64,000 bases of DNA, from NCBI RefSeq assembly GCF_019393635.1, contig NC_057862.1, positions 264,940,441-265,004,440 on the forward strand, read 5' to 3'. Each line of letters opens with the position of its first letter. The stretch's first letter is position 1. Below, piece after piece: positions 58,977 through 64,000 of the stretch. Origin of the DNA: Dromiciops gliroides. Taxonomy: Eukaryota > Chordata > Mammalia > Microbiotheria > Microbiotheriidae. Below the pieces are notes generated by a model. The model saw only the letters and a program-made list of their open reading frames with translations, was not told the DNA's origin and ran no database searches. The position numbers were made by a program, and so were the translations under genes.

Positions 58977-59282
58977 GTCAGAGAACACAGAGGGAATTAA
59001 AAGGGCTCTCCTTATGTGGTGATCATTGTCATGAGTTATTACTCCACTCATCTAATTCTTCTCCTACTCTCCCCACCCCAGGAATGTTTCAAGAAAGAGG
59101 GCCACCTCCAGGAAAGTTCCAGGATGAGAGGCTGGGGGGGGAGGGAAGGAAACATAGGTGGAAGAGGAGTCAGAATGAGAGGGAAGATAGCACCTAAACT
59201 TGTCATTAGTTCCCAAACTTGTCATCATCCCCATTGATCTTCTATTTCCCATTTCTCCTCCTAACTCCCCATCCCACCTTAG

Positions 59283-59366
59283 GTGAAGTGGATTTTTTCT
59301 GCAGTCCTGCAATTGAAACCTGGTACTCTCCATGACTACAAGAACATGATCCAGCAGACCACCTAG
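59283..59366 (+). CDS. IGHE: IGHE M2 cytoplasmic-tail exon
   Basis: 27 residues: VKWIFSAVLQLKPGTLHDYK then NMIQQTT and TAG (59,364-59,366). DYKNM is the Ig tail tyrosine motif (YxNM). The acceptor ends ccttag (59,282). It has the same length as IGHG M2, consistent with descent from one ancestral gene. Confidence 0.95.
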   Translation: MKWIFSAVLQLKPGTLHDYKNMIQQTT

Positions 59367-62360
59367 ACTTCAGACCAGGGGAGCTCCTGCCCCAGGACTC
59401 CATGTGGGGCAGGTATCCCCAGCATCATGAGGATCTCTTCCCAAGTGGACACATGCCTAACATAATTGGGTCACTTCTTTCCCCTATACCTTAGGCCATA
59501 ATGTCTCCCTAACTTCTAAAACAAACACTATCTCTGGGCCTAGCCTGAGGACAAGAAATGAGGCCCCTGTCTTGAGTCCAAGATGAGGTGTACCTAAGTA
59601 AGAAGTCACAACTCTAGAGGGGTTCATAGCATGGGGTCTGTCTGAGTCAGAGTTTTAAAGCTAAGAGAAATTCCAGAGTCATGAACGACACCTTTCAGAG
59701 GAGAAAAAAGAGACCTAAGAAGTGACTTGCCCTGAGCCACATAGTAAATTAGTGACAGAATCAGGGAGACCCCCTACCTCAGACCCAAGGGCTAGGATCA
59801 ATGGCCTTGATGGAGCTTCCTGCCCCAGCTCCCCATGCCAGCATCCTAGGACATATTCCCCATGTCCCATGCCCTCATTTCCTCAGGCCATAATAGAAAC
59901 TATGCAACCCTAAATGAGGAGGGATTACAAAAGAAGAGTGGGGGAAAGAATCTGTGGCTGATCACTTCAGGGTACTCCCATCCATGATGTCCAGGTGTCC
60001 TCTGGCTGAATGAGACCCTGAACATCCCAATCTAATTCAAACCAGAGACCATAGACCAGTTCAACTGATAGTCCATGATAGCACAGAGAGCAATCCAGAA
60101 ATCAGAGTTGAAATGATTGTATGGTACATGGGAAAGAGCCCTTGGATCAAAGGATCCAAGTTCAAACACTGCCTCTGATACTTACTATACCTTGGGCAAA
60201 ACTGATACTATTCACCTTGGGCAAAACACTTAGCTTCTCTGGGCCTCAGAGAAAGTCCCTTATAGACTGATTATCCCTTTACATACAAGAACAAAGTCCA
60301 CCCCACACCACAAATCTTAGAACCACCCCATAGCCTAGTACCCAGCTCAGATTTAGGCTATAGCATAAAAGCCAGCTCAAAGCTCAGAGCCTTACCCTGC
60401 TCCTTCTCTTGGCTCAGCTATGCTATCTTTATCCCCAAATATAAGTTTTTGTGACCAAAGCCATAGTCATCCAATTGCAGTACCTCCACAACCAGCTCTA
60501 TCTTCTTTCTTGCTTCTCAGTCTCATTTATTGTGGGCTTTCCCCCCTTACACACACATAACACCAGAGTCCCATTCCACTCCTTCTACTCTCCCCCAAAC
60601 AGAGTTTCCTATATGAGATAATGACCCCTAAGCCCTTTTGTTAGGACAAGAAAAACAATTGTTCTCAGGACTCTAAGAGATGACTTTCCAAAGTATGTAC
60701 TTATTCATCTCTTTCTGGCCAAAGCAATCTTTTGGCAAATCCTTAGCAAAAACCTGCTTTTGTTTCCAACTGGATCAGAAAGCTCAGAGCCCACCCTGAT
60801 ATGTGCTCTAAAACAAATGGGAAGAACCTTTGGGAAAGCTGGGGTCAGTTAGGGGTAGGGGCCATCAGACTTGGAAGCAGAGATAGTCCATCTGTGTTTG
60901 TCATTGCAGCCAGATCAGAAATCCACTCTTGGTAATCTTTCAGGGCTAATATTGTTTTCCCTTTGTGTCTTAGTAAAAGCTACTTTCTAAAGTCATCAAT
61001 TATATCTTTCTTGTCTCTCACTGTGAGAACTGTCTAATAATGTTTTGATTGAGGAATTATCCATGGGATGATTAGATTCTGTAAAGTTATTCACACTGAG
61101 AAGCATTGGCTCTGACTACTTGAACCAGGAAGATCACAGGGCTTATGGTTCTTGCAATCCTTTGTGGGGAAATTGGTGTATTTGGTTCTAGTGGTTGAGC
61201 CAACAAAGGCTGAATCCACAGGATATGAAAAAAGAGAGTCAAAGATCACATCAAATTTTCAAACATGGGAGATACAGTGAATGGTGATACCACTGAGAGC
61301 AAATGAAATAAGAAATGCAAGTCATTTTAAACAAAAAGATAATAAACTCAATTTTGAATATGTTGAGTTTGAAACAACTAATGGGACCTATCTAGATAAA
61401 AGTATTTTAAGGCAATTAGAGATTTGGCATTGATTTCTGAAAATATAGATTTGAGTCATTTACATAAAGATGATCCTTAAAAACTTTATCATAAATGAGT
61501 CTCAAAAGAGAAGAATGTTGTTAAGAATAGAACCTTGAGGAATACTATAGTCAGACTGAGGGAAAAAATAAGTAACCAATGAAAGAGACACAGAAGGAGC
61601 TTTTGGAGAGAAAGAGAACAGAAAGAGTATGATGTCTCTGAAATGCACAAAGTATACAGAAGAGAGTATTCATCAAGTGTCATTAAGGGTTCAAGAGAAT
61701 AAACAGGAAAAGGACAAACTTGGAGAAAGTATTATTGAGTTTTGAGACAGCATTTTCAGTGAAATGATGGTAGGCAGAGCAGAAGTCAGATGCCAAAGTG
61801 TTAAAGAGAAAGTGAAAAGTGAAGAATGTAATACCTTAATGTTTCATTCAACTTCTTAAATACCTATTTGTGTTCAACATTTATTCAACCAGTGCTCCAT
61901 TTCCCAATATTATTTCCTACTCTGAACTAAAGAGAGAAGTGATTCATGATTCACCGTTGTAGTAAAAAAAATCAAAATTTATTTAACATAAAAATACAAA
62001 CTAAATAAGAAAAATAATGTCACACAATCTCTCATTGTCTATTTCCCATACCACAGTTCCCAGGGTAGGGGATATGAGTCCATTCATTCCTGTTTCCCCT
62101 AGTTGCTTTTTTTAGCTCAGTGTTTCAAGCAAAATATCCCAAAAAGGCATAAGACTCATATAGTAGACAAATTCCATGAAACCTGAGGAGTAAGTTTCTC
62201 TCAGCACTTGGCTAGTGAATCTTAAAGGTTCTTCAGAGAGTTGCTACATCAGATCACATAGCACCCAGCATGATAAATAAGCAGAAAGCCTATAATGCGG
62301 TATTCCAAAAATCAGAGGATAAACGTAAAGCCAAGAATAACTTACCTATCAAAACTGAGT
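59367..62360 (+). other. Intergenic region 3' of IGHE
   Basis: Contains the epsilon membrane 3' UTR (end not placed). Old SINE-like pieces lie at about 59,650-59,800 (minus) and 60,110-60,260 (plus), and an ancient repeat relic at about 61,530-61,800 ('gaaccttgaggaatactata', 'gatggtaggcagagcagaag'). No gene and no S-alpha-like repetition is seen. Confidence 0.45.
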
Positions 62361-62363
62361 ATA

Positions 62364-62515
62364 GGGGGTGGCTAGGTGGCACAGTGGATAAAGCACTGGC
62401 CCTGGATTCAGGAGTACCTGAGTTCAAATCTGGCCTCAGACACTTGACACTTACTAGCTGTGTGACCCTGGGCAAGTCACTTAACCCCCATTGCCCCGCA
62501 AAAAAAAAAAAAAAC
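62364..62515 (+). repeat. Marsupial tRNA-type SINE
   Basis: Head 'gggggtggctaggtggcaca', A tail, and target duplication aactgagtata at 62,353-62,363 and 62,516-62,526. Confidence 0.95.
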
Positions 62516-62691
62516 AACTGAGTATAAGCCTATGGGGAGAGGGATTGGGGAGGGGGGAAATAGAGGAGGTCCATGATTCTGATTCATGATTCCTGTATAT
62601 CAAGGTTTCTAAAAAGGACTTTTTCCCTGACAAGTTTTCCTGACACCCAATAGAACATCATATTATAACTCCTTGCTCTCTGAGATGTTCT

Positions 62692-62891
62692 TTTTTTGTG
62701 GGGCAATGAGGTGACTTGCCCAGGGTCACACAGCTAGTAAGTGTCAAGTGTCTGAGTTCTGATTTGAACTCAGGTCCTCCTGAATCCAGGGCCGGTGCTT
62801 TATCCACTGTGCCACCTAGCTGGGCTAAGTAAAGATGATGTAAAGGGATACTTACTTTGCATGAGCACTAGTGAGGGCCACTATCTGCCAC
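62692..62891 (-). repeat. Chimeric SINE with a foreign 69-bp 5' segment
   Basis: 62,692-62,822 is a normal minus-strand tRNA-type SINE up to 'gccacctagctggg'. 62,823-62,891 does not match the SINE. Yet the perfect 14-bp target duplication ctctgagatgttct (62,678-62,691 and 62,892-62,905) encloses both, so they inserted together. Confidence 0.85.
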
Positions 62892-62974
62892 CTCTGAGAT
62901 GTTCTAAGATGAAATCATAACTAGGTGGTAATTCTTCTTTAAATCAATATCTTATTAAGTAAAGTTAGAAGAGT

Positions 62975-63179
62975 TCCCCATAAGATCAAGGGTGAAACAA
63001 GGATGCCCATTCTCACCACTATTATTCAGTATTTTACTAGAACTGTTAGCTTTAGCAATGAGAGGAGAAAAAAATTGAAGGAATTAGAATGGGCAATGAG
63101 AAAACAAAACTATCACTCTTTGCAAATAATACAATGGTATGCTCAGAAAATCTTAAAAGAATCAATTAAAACTACTTGA
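62975..63179 (+). mobile_element. L1 ORF2 (RT) fragment, plus strand
   Basis: 'aagatcaagggtgaaacaag' and 'gatgcccattctcacca' encode the GCPLSP-like region of L1 RT, followed by LFANNTM in place of the LFADDMM active site. It is interrupted by the POLE4 retrocopy and continues at 63,968-64,000 ('cttgaaagaattaacaactt'). Confidence 0.8.
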
Positions 63180-63967
63180 GCACATGGCACGCACAGAAGC
63201 TTGGGATGGCGGCAGCAGCCATGGTGGCTGTGACAACCGACCCGATGACTGCACCAGTGGCAGAAGAGGGCCCCGGTGGAGAGGCAGCACAGGCAGCTGC
63301 CCCTCTGCCACAGGACCCTGCAGCATTGACTGGCCCAGCTTGTTGTGGTTGCCCCTGGTGCAGGTGAAAGTGCTGGTGAAGGTAGACCCAGATGTGACAC
63401 TCATGGTCCAGGAAACCATCTTCATTGTGGCTCAAGCTGCAGAACTGTTTGTAGAGACAATTGCAAAAGATGCCTACTTCTGTGCCCAACAAAGGAAAAG
63501 GAAAACTCTCCAGAGGAAGGACCTGGATAATGCAATAGAAGCTGTGGATGAATTTGCTTTTCTAGAAGGCACTTTGGACTAAGCTGCATGTCCTCTGCAG
63601 ATCCTGGAGTCTCTTCTTAAATTTCTGTATTCTCCCACCTGCACTTCAGCAGGCCTCACTTGTGTCTGAACACTGACCTAAATAGGCTGTTTTCCAGGGG
63701 AATTGTCTGTTATTCAAGCCCATTCTTCTATTTCCTATTGCTCTATTGATCTCTGAAAGGATATCAATCCAAGAATGGGCTGGTCTATGATCTCAACTCT
63801 TGGCTTTTCTTGGCAAGTTTCACCACTGCCTGTATCTGCCCATGATGGGGTTGGTTCCTTACCTGATTCCTGCAGGGAAAGAGAGATGAAGAAATTTTTT
63901 GGTAAAGAAGCCTTTTGAAAAATGAAGCACAAAATAAAGATGTTTAAACCAAAAAAAAACCACAACC
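63180..63967 (+). pseudogene. POLE4: POLE4 processed retrocopy
   Basis: An intronless copy of the mRNA for DNA polymerase epsilon subunit 4, a histone-fold protein. It starts at ATG 63,206 (MAAAAMVAVTT, with the acidic/Ala-rich EEGPGGEAAQAAAP segment), and then needs one frame change around 63,310-63,350. The second frame gives DPDVTLMVQETIFIVAQAAE, then LFVETIAKDAY, KRKTLQRKDLDNAIEAV and EFAFLEGTLD with TAA-like stop (63,580-63,582), close to human POLE4 throughout the histone fold. A 3' UTR, AATAAA (63,933-63,938) and a short A tail (63,951-63,959) follow. The 8-bp duplication ctacttga (63,172-63,179 and 63,968-63,975) and the A tail show L1-mediated insertion. The frameshift makes it a pseudogene. 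Confidence 0.88.
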
Positions 63968-64000
63968 CTACTTGAAAGAATTAACAACTTTAGCACAGTA

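Larger units (their letters stand above)
52078..59366 (+). other. IGHE: IGHE gene: immunoglobulin epsilon heavy-chain constant region
   Basis: A complete gene: CH1 52,078-52,377, CH2 52,818-53,147, CH3 53,539-53,859, CH4 54,959-55,293, M1 58,846-58,976, M2 59,283-59,366. Four CH domains without a hinge, the NPRG-like DPRGISAY start of CH3 and a CH2 like human C-epsilon-2 identify epsilon rather than mu or alpha. All CH splice junctions are phase 1, and no stop or frameshift is seen. CH introns (440, 391, 1,099 bp) are shorter than those of IGHG. The product is the IgE heavy chain that binds the high-affinity receptor on mast cells and basophils. Confidence 0.95.

Noticed and set aside
59367-63180. 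Search for S-alpha switch repeats or IGHA exons right of IGHE
   Set aside because: No GAGCT/GGGCT density and no Ig-like exon was seen; they probably lie beyond the window.
63184-63250. Start at ATG 63,184 for a 132-codon POLE4-like protein
   Set aside because: That frame gives a non-homologous N-terminus; the homologous start is ATG 63,206 in another frame, so the long ORF is a by-product of the frameshift.

Overview
The window is mammalian genomic DNA from a metatherian (marsupial). Two things show this. The window is full of tRNA-headed SINEs with the 'gggcagctaggtggc' head typical of marsupials, together with L1 and MIR-type CORE-SINE copies. The two host genes are immunoglobulin heavy-chain constant genes in the marsupial order mu-gamma-epsilon-alpha. 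The species cannot be fixed by eye.

Layout: (1) 1-2,300, a purine-rich tract with scattered GAGCT, probably the gamma switch region. (2) 3,436-12,480, a complete IGHG gene in six exons: CH1, a separate Cys-rich hinge, CH2, CH3 with the secretory stop, and M1 and M2 for the membrane form. All reading frames are open and all introns are phase-consistent. (3) 12.5-46 kb, an intergenic desert filled with nested retroelements. These include a full-length minus-strand L1 (25,113-32,524) with a perfect 14-bp target duplication, several L1 fragments, a HAL1-like ORF1-only element with an open 318-codon frame (39,630-42,413), three solo LTR fossils, an ERV gag fragment, about a dozen young SINEs and a 274-bp GGAA microsatellite. 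(4) 46.8-51.2 kb, simple repeats and then the epsilon switch region, rich in GAGCT/GGGCT-like motifs and carrying internal ~1-kb-spaced duplications. (5) 52,078-59,366, a complete IGHE gene: CH1-CH4, M1 and M2. (6) 59.4-64 kb, intergenic sequence with SINEs, an L1 fragment and a POLE4 processed retrocopy inserted into that L1. IGHA and the 3' regulatory region are not in the window and would be expected further right.

Together the genes form a class-switch unit. AID-driven recombination of S-mu to the tract left of IGHG, or to the S-epsilon tract left of IGHE, would place the VDJ exon next to gamma or epsilon CH1. In both genes the last CH exon contains a donor within its final codons, so the transcript either uses the near poly(A) site (secreted antibody) or splices to M1/M2 (B-cell receptor).

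No clearly new molecular system was found. The points most worth following up are the altered FcRn-contact residues in IgG, an extra cysteine pair in IgE CH4, CA-rich tracts lying between the secretory poly(A) site and M1 in both genes, the duplicated blocks in S-epsilon, the HAL1-like ORF, a chimeric SINE with a foreign 69-bp 5' segment, and an unclassified 749-bp retroelement ending in a (TAG)n tail.
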